From NCBI GenBank assembly GCA_027317055.1, contig DAHVFK010000200.1:1-6580 (forward strand): a stretch of 6,580 nt of DNA, in the 5' to 3' direction. The DNA comes from Betaproteobacteria bacterium (GTDB taxonomy: Bacteria; Pseudomonadota; Gammaproteobacteria; Burkholderiales; SG8-39). Below, piece after piece: positions 1 through 5,702 of the stretch. The notes under the pieces were generated by a model. That model was not told the origin of the DNA. It worked only from the letters and a program-made list of their open reading frames with translations, and searched no databases. Both the position numbers and the translations under genes were made by a program. Position 1 is the first letter of the stretch. Each line of letters opens with the position of its first letter.

Positions 1-236
1 GCGACTACCGCGGCCGGGTCAAGGACATCGACACCAAGGTCGCGCCGTACTACTTCCTCACCGGCGAGTACGACTACTCCTGCAGTCCCGAGGACACGCA
101 GGAAACCGCCTCAGGCATCGCGGGCGCCAAGGTGCGCATCATGCGCAAGCTCGGCCACTTCCCGATGAGCGAGAACCCGCCGGCCTTCATCGAGGAGCTG
201 CTGCCGGTGCTGGACGATATCGCCGCCGCTAGCTGA
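1..236 (+). CDS. Alpha/beta-hydrolase, C-terminal fragment (5' end outside window)
   Basis: Only the last 77 complete codons are present (first full codon at 3, stop TGA 234-236). The fragment looks like the end of an alpha/beta-hydrolase. A strand ending in FLTGEYDYSCSPE supplies the probable catalytic acid (Asp24 of the fragment, in the G-E-Y-D context). About 28 residues later LGHFPMSENP supplies the catalytic histidine (His52), followed by the final helix AFIEELLPVLDDI. This acid-then-GHFPMSENP arrangement is typical of hydrolases that act on small esters, lactones or related carbon-carbon bonds. The nucleophile elbow lies outside the window, so the substrate cannot be inferred. The stop codon overlaps by 8 bases the 3' end of the convergent gene on the other strand. 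I am confident of the fold but not of the reaction. Confidence 0.8.
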   Translation, partial: DYRGRVKDIDTKVAPYYFLTGEYDYSCSPEDTQETASGIAGAKVRIMRKLGHFPMSENPPAFIEELLPVLDDIAAAS

Positions 237-795
237 GCGGGCGCAGCGGCGGCGCGACGCCTTCGGGCATGGGATGGCGCGTGGCGTTGAGCACCATCGA
301 CACCACCGTGTAGTAGCCGCAGGTGCCGATCAGGTCGATCACGCCGCGCTCGCCGAAGCGCCCGAGCGCCGCGTTCCACGCCGCGTCGCTCACGTGTTTC
401 GTCTCATGCAGTTCGCGGCAGAAGTCGACCACCGCGGCTTCATCTTCCGGCAGCGCGGCAGGCCGGCGCCCCTCGGCGATCGCGTCCGCGATCGCGGGCG
501 CGAGGCCCGCCTGCTCGGCCAGCCTGCGGTGCGCGTACCACTCGTACTGCGCGCCCCAGTGGCGCGCGGTGACCAAAATCGCGAGCTCCGCGAGGCGCGC
601 CGGCAGCGAGCTTTCGAAGCGCACATAGGCGCCGACCTTTTGCAGCCGGTCCGCCAACTCGGGGCTGCGCAGCAGGGCGTCGAACGGCCCGCGCACGCTG
701 CCGCGCGGACCGGATACGATATCGTTGTAGACACGGCGCTGAGCGTCGCTCATTCGGGCCTCGGAAAGCGGTGGCAGGCGGGGCGATGAATTCAT
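229..795 (-). CDS. Carboxymuconolactone decarboxylase (CMD)/AhpD-fold family protein
   Basis: The protein has 188 residues. Its core, about residues 45-130, has the CMD-family pattern: a helix with ELAILVTARHWGAQYEW, a histidine four residues after the EW (EWYAH, His89), then RLAEQAGL. A second helical part (ELHETKHVSDAAWNAAL, then GVIDLIGTCGYYTVVSMVLN) follows. The CxxC pair of peroxidase-type AhpD proteins is absent, so alkylhydroperoxidase activity is unlikely. Members of this CxxC-less group are usually annotated only as CMD-family, and the true reaction is unknown. I chose the ATG at 793-795 because the N-terminal RLPPLSEARMSDAQRRVYNDIVSGPRG stretch is typical of the family and an AGAGAG lies upstream. 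Met15 (codon at 751-753), with its own GAGG, is an alternative. The gene converges on the hydrolase gene and diverges from the small exported protein. Confidence 0.85.
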   Translation of the reverse strand: MNSSPRLPPLSEARMSDAQRRVYNDIVSGPRGSVRGPFDALLRSPELADRLQKVGAYVRFESSLPARLAELAILVTARHWGAQYEWYAHRRLAEQAGLAPAIADAIAEGRRPAALPEDEAAVVDFCRELHETKHVSDAAWNAALGRFGERGVIDLIGTCGYYTVVSMVLNATRHPMPEGVAPPLRPLS

Positions 796-813
796 CTGGC
801 GCTCTCTATTCTT

Positions 814-820
814 GGAAGGG
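814..820 (+). promoter_or_regulatory. Shine-Dalgarno that fixes the start of the small exported protein
   Basis: GGAAGGG ends 10 bases before the ATG at 831. It supports that ATG over the upstream in-frame ATG codons at 771 and 786, which would add 20 or 15 non-hydrophobic residues before the signal peptide. Confidence 0.6.
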
Positions 821-830
821 AAAATGCGAC

Positions 831-1115
831 ATGCGAACCGTTATCGTAATCGTCTTCACGCTCTTTCTCGCCGTGCCGTCAGCTTACGCCGGCAGTTCCA
901 ACCGCTCGCTGGCGAAGGAGTGCGAGAATGGCCTCAAGCTCGCCAGCCGGGAGTTGGATTTAGCCAAGGCCAAGGGCTTCGGCGGCACGGTGGAAATCAC
1001 GAAGGCGGCCACGCTGCTCACGGGCGCGAAGATCCAGTCGGAATTCGGCAAGTATCCGAACTGCATCGACAAGGTGCGGCGCGCCAGGGCCTTCATCGCC
1101 AAATCGAGGAAATGA
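831..1115 (+). CDS. Small exported helical protein with two cysteines, unknown function
   Basis: The protein has 94 residues. Residues 1-20 (MRTVIVIVFTLFLAVPSAYA) form a classical Sec signal peptide: one basic residue, a hydrophobic core, and an AYA|G cleavage site. The mature part is about 74 residues, rich in Ala, Lys, Leu and Arg. It reads as two or three amphipathic helices, with Cys31 and Cys78 the only cysteines; these could form a disulfide in the periplasm. The start at 831 is supported by GGAAGGG at 814-820 and by the signal peptide beginning exactly there. The frame is open further back (ATG at 771), but that version would bury the signal sequence and run into the divergent gene. 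It lies 22 bases upstream of the HtrA-like gene and probably shares its transcript. I do not recognise a named family. Confidence 0.75.
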   Translation: MRTVIVIVFTLFLAVPSAYAGSSNRSLAKECENGLKLASRELDLAKAKGFGGTVEITKAATLLTGAKIQSEFGKYPNCIDKVRRARAFIAKSRK

Positions 1116-1127
1116 AATCGAAAATTC

Positions 1128-1134
1128 AGGAGGT
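1128..1134 (+). promoter_or_regulatory. Perfect Shine-Dalgarno of the HtrA-like gene
   Basis: AGGAGGT, fully complementary to the 16S rRNA tail, lies 3 bases before the ATG at 1138. It sits in the 22-base gap after the small exported protein gene, which suggests efficient, independent translation of the second cistron. Confidence 0.75.
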
Positions 1135-1137
1135 CCG

Positions 1138-2109
1138 ATGAGCGAACCGGAGCGGTGGGCTTTTCCGGAGGCGTTGCAGCCGCGCGCGGCGGAGCTGCGC
1201 TTCGACCTCGATGCGGCGCTCGACGCGGTGGTGATGCTGCGCAGCGAGGTGCCCGAGGATGCCTTCACGGCGCAGATCCTCGGCACCGTGCGCGCCGGCA
1301 GCGGGGTGGTGATCGGCGACGGCCTGGTGCTCACTATCGGCTACCTGATTACCGAGGCGAGCACGATCTGGCTGACGACCAACGCGGGGCAGGTGGTCGC
1401 GGGGCACGCGCTGGCCTACGACCAGCCGAGCGGCTTCGGCCTGGTTCAGGCGCTCGGCCGGCTCGACGCCCCGGTGCTCGCGCGCGGCACGGCGGCGACC
1501 TGCAGCGCGGGCGACCGCGTGATCATCGCCGGCCACGGCGGACGCGCGCACGCGCTCGAGGCGCGCGTGTTCGCGCGGCGCGAGTTCGCGGGATACTGGG
1601 AGTACGTGCTGGACGACGCGATCTTCACCACCCCGGCGCATCCGCTGTGGGGCGGCGCGGCGGTGATCGGCGCCGACGGCCGCCTGCTCGGCGTCGGCTC
1701 GCTGTTCGTCGAGGAGATGGTCGGCGAGCGCAAGGTCGAGGGCAACATGGCGGTGCCGGTCGACCTGCTCGAGCCGATCCTGGACGAGCTGCTGCGCGCG
1801 GGCCGGGCCAGCCGCCCGCCGCGCCCCTGGCTCGGGCTGTACGCCACCGAGCTCGAGCGGCGGCTGGTGGTCGCCGGGCTGGCGCCGGGCGGGCCGGCCG
1901 CGAACGCCGGGCTGCGCGTCGGCGACACGCTGGCGGAAGTCGCGGGCGAGCCGGTGGCGGGTCTGGCAGACCTGTTCCGCAAGGTCTGGCGCCTGGGCGC
2001 GGCCGGGGTCGAAGTCCCGCTGGCGGTAACCCGCAGCGGCAAGCGGGTCGAGATCCGGGTCGCCTCGATCGACCGCGCCGAGTTGCTCAAGAAACCCCAG
2101 CTGCACTGA
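1138..2109 (+). CDS. HtrA/DegP-like trypsin-fold plus PDZ protein lacking the catalytic triad
   Basis: The protein has 323 residues. Residues about 25-215 follow the HtrA (S1C) protease fold: GSGVVIGDGLVLTIGYLI (55-71), YDQPSGFGLVQAL (94-106), and HPLWGGAAVIGADGRLLGVGS (168-188). Residues about 228-312 form a PDZ domain (PWLGLYA, then GGPAANAGLRVGDTLAEVAGEPV). Alignment by eye to DegP puts Tyr69 at the catalytic His (TNNHVV becomes TIGYLI). Gly99 falls at the Asp (SDIALIQ becomes SGFGLVQ) and Trp171 at the Ser (NSGGAL becomes LWGGAA). No catalytic residue remains, so proteolysis is not expected. A role in binding or scaffolding through the PDZ domain is an inference. The N-terminus is hydrophilic with no signal peptide or membrane helix, so the protein is probably cytoplasmic, which is unusual for this family. 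The start is fixed by a perfect Shine-Dalgarno sequence. Confidence 0.88.
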   Translation: MSEPERWAFPEALQPRAAELRFDLDAALDAVVMLRSEVPEDAFTAQILGTVRAGSGVVIGDGLVLTIGYLITEASTIWLTTNAGQVVAGHALAYDQPSGFGLVQALGRLDAPVLARGTAATCSAGDRVIIAGHGGRAHALEARVFARREFAGYWEYVLDDAIFTTPAHPLWGGAAVIGADGRLLGVGSLFVEEMVGERKVEGNMAVPVDLLEPILDELLRAGRASRPPRPWLGLYATELERRLVVAGLAPGGPAANAGLRVGDTLAEVAGEPVAGLADLFRKVWRLGAAGVEVPLAVTRSGKRVEIRVASIDRAELLKKPQLH

Positions 2110-2140
2110 GCGGGCATTGATGGCAGGCAAGATCCCGACA

Positions 2141-2169
2141 TTGCCGGATGCCGGTGCAGGGCCTACAAT
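2141..2169 (+). promoter_or_regulatory. Sigma70-type promoter for the TetR/molybdenum-hydroxylase operon
   Basis: A -35 element TTGCCG (2141-2146) and a -10 element TACAAT (2164-2169) are separated by exactly 17 bases. They match the TTGACA/TATAAT consensus at four and five of six positions. The expected transcription start, about 7 bases past the -10, is 2175-2178, so it coincides with the ATG at 2177. It is the only clear promoter I found upstream of the operon. Confidence 0.65.
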
Positions 2170-2185
2170 TTGAACCATGGTTCAA
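2170..2185. promoter_or_regulatory. Perfect 16-bp palindrome, probable TetR operator on the start codon
   Basis: TTGAACCATGGTTCAA is a perfect inverted repeat abutting the -10 element and centred on the ATG of the TetR gene. Its length and symmetry are those of TetR-family operators. A bound repressor would cover the transcription start and so block the whole operon, including its own gene. The assignment to this regulator is inferred from position. Confidence 0.65.
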
Positions 2186-2785
2186 GTTTTGAATCGTGGT
2201 TCGAGCCGGGTCCAGCGCCGCAGCGAGGCGCGCCGGACGGAGATCCTGCGCGCCGCGTCGCGCGTGTTCCGCCGCCGCGGGCTGGCTGCGGCCGGGATGC
2301 GCGAGATCGCCGAGGAGGCGGACGTCTCGCCCGGAATCCTCTACTACTACTTCAGCGGCAAGGACGAGATCCTGCTGTTCTGCCAGGAGCGCACGCTCGA
2401 GCACATGCTCGCCGCGATCGAGGCCGCGCGGGCGGTGCCGGCCTCGAGCGCCGAGCGCCTGCGCGGCGTGCTGCAGGCGCACGTGCACGCGATGCTCGAC
2501 GAGCTCGAGGGCGCCACGGCGCACCTCGAAGTCGAGGCGCTGCCCGAGGCGCTGCGCGCGCCGGTGATGGAAAAGCGCGACCGCTACGAGCGCGCGGTAC
2601 GCGCGCTGGTGGCCGATGGCATCAAGCGCGGCGAGTTCGCCAAGGCGGACGCCGCGCTCGTCACCCGCGCCATGCTCGGCGCGGTCAACTGGAGTGCGCG
2701 CTGGTTCCGCCCCGACGGTCCGCAGACCTCGGCCGCGGTGGCGCAGTCGCTCTCGGACTATCTCGTAAAAGGATTGCTGAAATGA
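2177..2785 (+). CDS. TetR-family transcriptional regulator, probably CoA-thioester responsive, autoregulated
   Basis: The protein has 202 residues. The N-terminal DNA-binding domain (about 15-65) has the TetR signature: RRTEILRAASRVFRRRGL, then the helix-turn-helix MREIAEEADVSPGILYYYFSGKDEIL. The ligand domain ends with RYERAVRALVADGIKRGEF, then MLGAVNWSARWFRPDG and SLSDYLVKGL. This pattern is familiar from KstR2-like and other regulators of acyl-CoA catabolism. A CoA-thioester ligand is therefore a reasonable inference and would fit a 4-hydroxybenzoyl-CoA-reductase-like enzyme downstream. The ATG at 2177 is the only sensible start, because the next ATG (codon 41) is inside the DNA-binding domain. 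It has no usable Shine-Dalgarno and sits at the predicted transcript 5' end, so it is probably leaderless. Its TGA overlaps the next gene's ATG (ATGA). It probably represses the operon it heads. Confidence 0.92.
   Translation: MVQVLNRGSSRVQRRSEARRTEILRAASRVFRRRGLAAAGMREIAEEADVSPGILYYYFSGKDEILLFCQERTLEHMLAAIEAARAVPASSAERLRGVLQAHVHAMLDELEGATAHLEVEALPEALRAPVMEKRDRYERAVRALVADGIKRGEFAKADAALVTRAMLGAVNWSARWFRPDGPQTSAAVAQSLSDYLVKGLLK
2189..2204. promoter_or_regulatory. Second, degenerate operator copy inside the TetR coding sequence
   Basis: TTGAATCGTGGTTCGA matches the upstream palindrome at 13 of 16 positions and starts exactly 19 bp after it. It lies within codons 5-10 of the regulator. The pair gives four half-sites (2170-2176, 2179-2185, 2189-2195, 2198-2204), suggesting two regulator dimers side by side. 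This is a visual assignment only. Confidence 0.5.
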
Positions 2786-3276
2786 GCGCCGTTCCGGATC
2801 GTGTGCACATGACGCTGCGCGTCAACGGCGAGGACCTGCCGGTGTCGTTCGCGCCCTATAAGACGCTGCTCGAGGTGCTGCGCGAGGACTTGAACCTCAC
2901 CGGCACCAAGCACGGCTGCGAGCTCGGCGAGTGCGGCGCCTGTGCCGTGCTGGTCGACGGCGAGCCGCTGCTGTCCTGCCTCGAGCTCGCGGTGGAATGC
3001 GAAGGGCGCGAAATCCAGACCGTCGAGGGCCTCGCCAGGGGCAACGAGCTGCACCCGCTGCAGGCTGCGTTCGCGGACGTCGGCGGCTCGCAGTGCGGCT
3101 ACTGCACCTCGGGCATGCTGATGACCGCCAAGGCGCTGCTCGAGCGCGAGCCGGCGCCGAGCCGCGAGCGCATCAAGGAAGCGATCGCCGGGAATCTGTG
3201 CCGCTGCACCGGCTACCAGCAGATCTGGGAGTCGATCGAGCAGGCTGCCCGCGTGATGAGGGAGGAGCGCGAGTGA
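2782..3276 (+). CDS. Molybdenum hydroxylase small subunit with two [2Fe-2S] clusters (HcrC/CoxS-like)
   Basis: The protein has 164 residues, the usual size for the small subunit of xanthine oxidase-family enzymes. The N-terminal plant-ferredoxin-like domain binds one [2Fe-2S] cluster through Cys46, Cys51, Cys54 and Cys66 (HGCELGECGAC, then LLSC). The C-terminal helical domain binds the second through Cys105, Cys108, Cys140 and Cys142 (QCGYCTSGM, then NLCRCTGY). Gln104, just before CGYC, is the conserved contact to the molybdopterin cofactor. The subunit passes electrons between the molybdenum site and the flavin subunit. The ATG at 2782 overlaps the TetR stop and has AAGGA at 2769-2773. There is no twin-arginine signal, so the complex is cytoplasmic. 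All cluster ligands are intact. Small subunits are alike across the family, so this one alone does not identify the substrate. Confidence 0.95.
   Translation: MSAVPDRVHMTLRVNGEDLPVSFAPYKTLLEVLREDLNLTGTKHGCELGECGACAVLVDGEPLLSCLELAVECEGREIQTVEGLARGNELHPLQAAFADVGGSQCGYCTSGMLMTAKALLEREPAPSRERIKEAIAGNLCRCTGYQQIWESIEQAARVMREERE
3261..3267 (+). promoter_or_regulatory. Shine-Dalgarno that supports the GTG start of the large subunit
   Basis: GGAGGAG ends 5 bases before the GTG at 3273, inside the last codons of the small-subunit gene. It decides in favour of GTG. The frame is open upstream, but those codons lie over the small-subunit gene and do not encode the family's N-terminus. Confidence 0.7.
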
Positions 3277-5702
3277 AATTCGACACCATCGGCAAACCCC
3301 GCCGGCGCGTCGACGGGCGCGCCAAGGCCACCGGCCAGCTGCGCTTCGCCGACGACCTCGCGCTTCCGCGCATGCTGCATTGCAAGCTGCTGCGCTCGCC
3401 GCACCCGCACGCGCAGATCGAGTCGATCGACGTCTCGCGCGCCGAGAAGCATCCCGGCGTGCACCTGGTGCTCACCGGCGAGCAGTTCCCGATCCCCTAC
3501 GGCATCATGCCGGTGGCGCAGGACGAGCACGCGCTCGCGCGCGAGCGCGTGCGCTTCGTCGGCGACCCCGTGGCCGCCGTGGTCGCAACCGACGAGCAGA
3601 CCGCGGGCGCGGCGCTCGGGCTGATCGAGGTCAAGTACCGCCCGCTCGCGACCATCGCCAGCCCCGAGGAGGCGCTCGCGACGCCGGAGCCGCGCATTCA
3701 CGACTACGGCGAGCAGGGCAACATCCACCGCAACCAGTCCTACGAGTTCGGCGACGTCGACCAGGCGCTGGCGAAATCGGATCACGTGTTCGAGGACCTG
3801 TTCTTCTACGAGGGCAATACGCACCTGGCGATGGAGCAGCAGGCCTCGCTCGCCTCGATCGAAGGCGACGGCAAGCTGCTGATCCAGACCAGCACGCAGA
3901 ACCCGCACTACCTGCACCGCCAGCTCGCGCGCGTGCTGCAGATGCCGGCGGCGCACATCCGCGTCATCGCGACGCCCAACGGCGGCGGCTTCGGCGGCAA
4001 GTGCGACCCGGGCAACCACGAGTTCGTGGTGTGCAAGGCGGCGCTGATCCTCGGCCGGCCGGTGAAGATCTGCCTCAATCGCGAGGAGGTGTTCTACCAG
4101 CACCGCGGGCGCCACCCGGTGCTGATGAAGTTCCGCACCGGCGTGACGAAGGACGGCAGGCTGACCGCGATGCACCTGCAGACGCTGCTCGATGGTGGCG
4201 CCTACGGCTCGCACGGGCCGGCGAGCACCTTCTACACCGGGGTGCTGACGCCGGTGACCTACGAGCTGCCGCGCTTCAAGTTCGAGGCCTGCCGCACCTT
4301 CACCAACAAGCCGGCCTGCGGGCCCAAGCGCGGCCACGGCACGCCGCAGCCGCGCTTCGGCCAGGAAGTGCAGCTCGACAAGATCGCGGAAAAGCTCGGG
4401 CTCGATCCCGCCGAGCTGCGGCTCAACATGGTGACCAAGGCGGACTCGCTCACCGCGAGCTGGCTGCACATCGGCTCGACCGGCCTGGCCGAGTGCATTC
4501 GCAAAGTGGTCGAGATGTCCGGCTGGAAGGACAAGCACCGCAAGTTGCCGCCCGGACGCGGGGTGGGACTCGCCTGCTCGACCTACATGTGCGGCGCGGG
4601 CGTATCGATTTACTGGAACAAGCTGCCGCACTCGGGCGTTCAGCTCTTGCTCGACCGCAGCGGCCAGGTGACCGTGTACTGCGGCGCGACCGAGCTCGGC
4701 CAGGGCTCGGACGACGTGCTCGCGGCGCTGATCGCCGAGGCGCTCGGCATCGACCCCTCGTTCATTCGCTGCGTCACCGGCGACACCGCTACTACGCCGA
4801 TCGACCTCGGCTCGTACTCGAGCCGGGTCACCATCATGATGGGCAACGCGGCGCTGCAGGCCGCCGGCCGGGTGCGCGAGCAGCTCGCCGCGGCCGCCGC
4901 GGAGCAGCTCGACACGCTGCCTGAGCGGGTGCGGTTCTCGCAGGGGCGCGTGTACGCTGCCGAGGACCCGAACAAGGCGATGAGCTTCGTCGAGGCGGTG
5001 GCGCTGGCGGAGGGGAAGTTCGGCACGCTCGGCGCGGTCGGCTCCTATTCGCCGCCCAAGGCGCCGGGCCGCTACAAGGGCGCGGGGGTCGGGCCGTCGC
5101 CGGCCTACAGTTTCTCGGCCTGCGTGGTCGAGACCGAGGTCGACCCCGCCACCGGCTGGATCACGGTGCCGAAGATCTGGATCGCGCACGACATCGGCCA
5201 GGCGATCAACCCGGTGCTCGCGCGCGGGCAGGTGATCGGCGGCGTGTACATGGGGCTGGGCGAGGCGCTGATGGAAGAACAGGTTTTTCGCCGCCTGCCG
5301 GCCAAGCTCTCGGGCGCGCTGGTGCACCGCACGCCGTCGCTGCTCGAGTACAAGAGCCTCACGTCGCTGGACATGCCCGAGGTCGAAGTCGCGCTGATCG
5401 AGGATCCGGACCCTAACTGCCCCTACGGCGCGAAGGAAGTCGGGCAGGGGCCGCTGCTGCCGGTGATGCCGGCGCTCGCGAACGCGGTGTTCGACGCGGT
5501 CGGGGTGCGCATCGACGAGGTGCCGATCACGCCCGACAAGGTGCTGCACGCGCTGGAGAAGAAGGCCAAGGGCGAGGCGCCGCGCGTCGGCCCTGAGAGC
5601 TTCCCCGCGGTGCCGTACCCGGCGCCGATTTTCGTGCTGCCGCCCTGGGAAGACGGCGATGGCAATGAGGTGAAGAAAAATGATGCGTCTGCCGTGGTTT
5701 GA
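3273..5702 (+). CDS. Molybdopterin-binding catalytic subunit, 4-hydroxybenzoyl-CoA reductase alpha-like
   Basis: The protein has 809 residues and is the catalytic, molybdopterin-binding subunit of a xanthine oxidase-family hydroxylase/reductase. The N-terminal hammerhead domain (KPRRRVDGRAKATGQLRFADD) is followed by cofactor-binding segments: GGGFGGK (237-243), RGHGT (353-357), ELGQGSDD (474-481) and GSYSSRVTIMMGNA (513-526). The catalytic glutamate is Glu722 in YGAKEVGQG. As I remember HcrA of Thauera, RGHGT replaces the xanthine-dehydrogenase RGFGG, and GSYSSRVTFMVGNA is nearly the same as the motif here. That places this protein in the 4-hydroxybenzoyl-CoA reductase group rather than among CO or purine dehydrogenases. 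A charged, proline-rich tail (about 762-809) extends past the normal end. The start is GTG, overlapping the small-subunit stop (GTGA). The substrate is unproven. Confidence 0.93.
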   Translation: MKFDTIGKPRRRVDGRAKATGQLRFADDLALPRMLHCKLLRSPHPHAQIESIDVSRAEKHPGVHLVLTGEQFPIPYGIMPVAQDEHALARERVRFVGDPVAAVVATDEQTAGAALGLIEVKYRPLATIASPEEALATPEPRIHDYGEQGNIHRNQSYEFGDVDQALAKSDHVFEDLFFYEGNTHLAMEQQASLASIEGDGKLLIQTSTQNPHYLHRQLARVLQMPAAHIRVIATPNGGGFGGKCDPGNHEFVVCKAALILGRPVKICLNREEVFYQHRGRHPVLMKFRTGVTKDGRLTAMHLQTLLDGGAYGSHGPASTFYTGVLTPVTYELPRFKFEACRTFTNKPACGPKRGHGTPQPRFGQEVQLDKIAEKLGLDPAELRLNMVTKADSLTASWLHIGSTGLAECIRKVVEMSGWKDKHRKLPPGRGVGLACSTYMCGAGVSIYWNKLPHSGVQLLLDRSGQVTVYCGATELGQGSDDVLAALIAEALGIDPSFIRCVTGDTATTPIDLGSYSSRVTIMMGNAALQAAGRVREQLAAAAAEQLDTLPERVRFSQGRVYAAEDPNKAMSFVEAVALAEGKFGTLGAVGSYSPPKAPGRYKGAGVGPSPAYSFSACVVETEVDPATGWITVPKIWIAHDIGQAINPVLARGQVIGGVYMGLGEALMEEQVFRRLPAKLSGALVHRTPSLLEYKSLTSLDMPEVEVALIEDPDPNCPYGAKEVGQGPLLPVMPALANAVFDAVGVRIDEVPITPDKVLHALEKKAKGEAPRVGPESFPAVPYPAPIFVLPPWEDGDGNEVKKNDASAVV
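5667..5673 (+). promoter_or_regulatory. Shine-Dalgarno of the FAD subunit, inside the large-subunit gene
   Basis: GAGGTGA lies 6 bases before the ATG at 5680 and 9 before the ATG at 5683. Either Met could initiate, and the difference is a single residue. Confidence 0.6.

Noticed and set aside
785..796. 12-bp palindrome GATGAATTCATC over the CMD-family start codon, a possible operator
   Set aside because: One or two perfect 12-bp palindromes are expected by chance in a window of this size. No second copy or clear promoter accompanies it.
807..812. TATTCT as a -10 element for the small exported protein gene
   Set aside because: No -35-like element lies at a suitable distance, and the leader would be too short to contain the Shine-Dalgarno.
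771..830. Longer N-terminus for the small exported protein from the ATG at 771
   Set aside because: It would place 20 polar residues before a classical signal peptide and overlap the divergent gene's start. The ATG at 831 has its own Shine-Dalgarno.
2126..2145. Inverted repeat GGCAA/TTGCC after the HtrA-like gene as a terminator
   Set aside because: The stem is only 5 bp with a 10-base loop and no T-run, and its right arm is the -35 element of the next promoter.
1126..2178. A 350-codon minus-strand open frame opposite the HtrA-like gene, and a 321-codon frame on the plus strand in another phase
   Set aside because: Both give Arg/Ala/Gly-rich shadow translations. The frame chosen has a perfect Shine-Dalgarno and intact fold and PDZ motifs.
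2170..3276. Small-subunit frame open back to 2170, suggesting an N-terminal fusion
   Set aside because: The upstream part is Arg/Ala-rich nonsense lying over the TetR gene in another frame. The ATG at 2782 has a Shine-Dalgarno and gives the standard subunit length.
3273..5702. Calling the enzyme a CO dehydrogenase or xanthine dehydrogenase
   Set aside because: The CO dehydrogenase active-site loop (AYRCSF-like) is absent, and RGHGT replaces the xanthine-dehydrogenase RGFGG motif. The FAD subunit has a [4Fe-4S] insertion that neither enzyme has.
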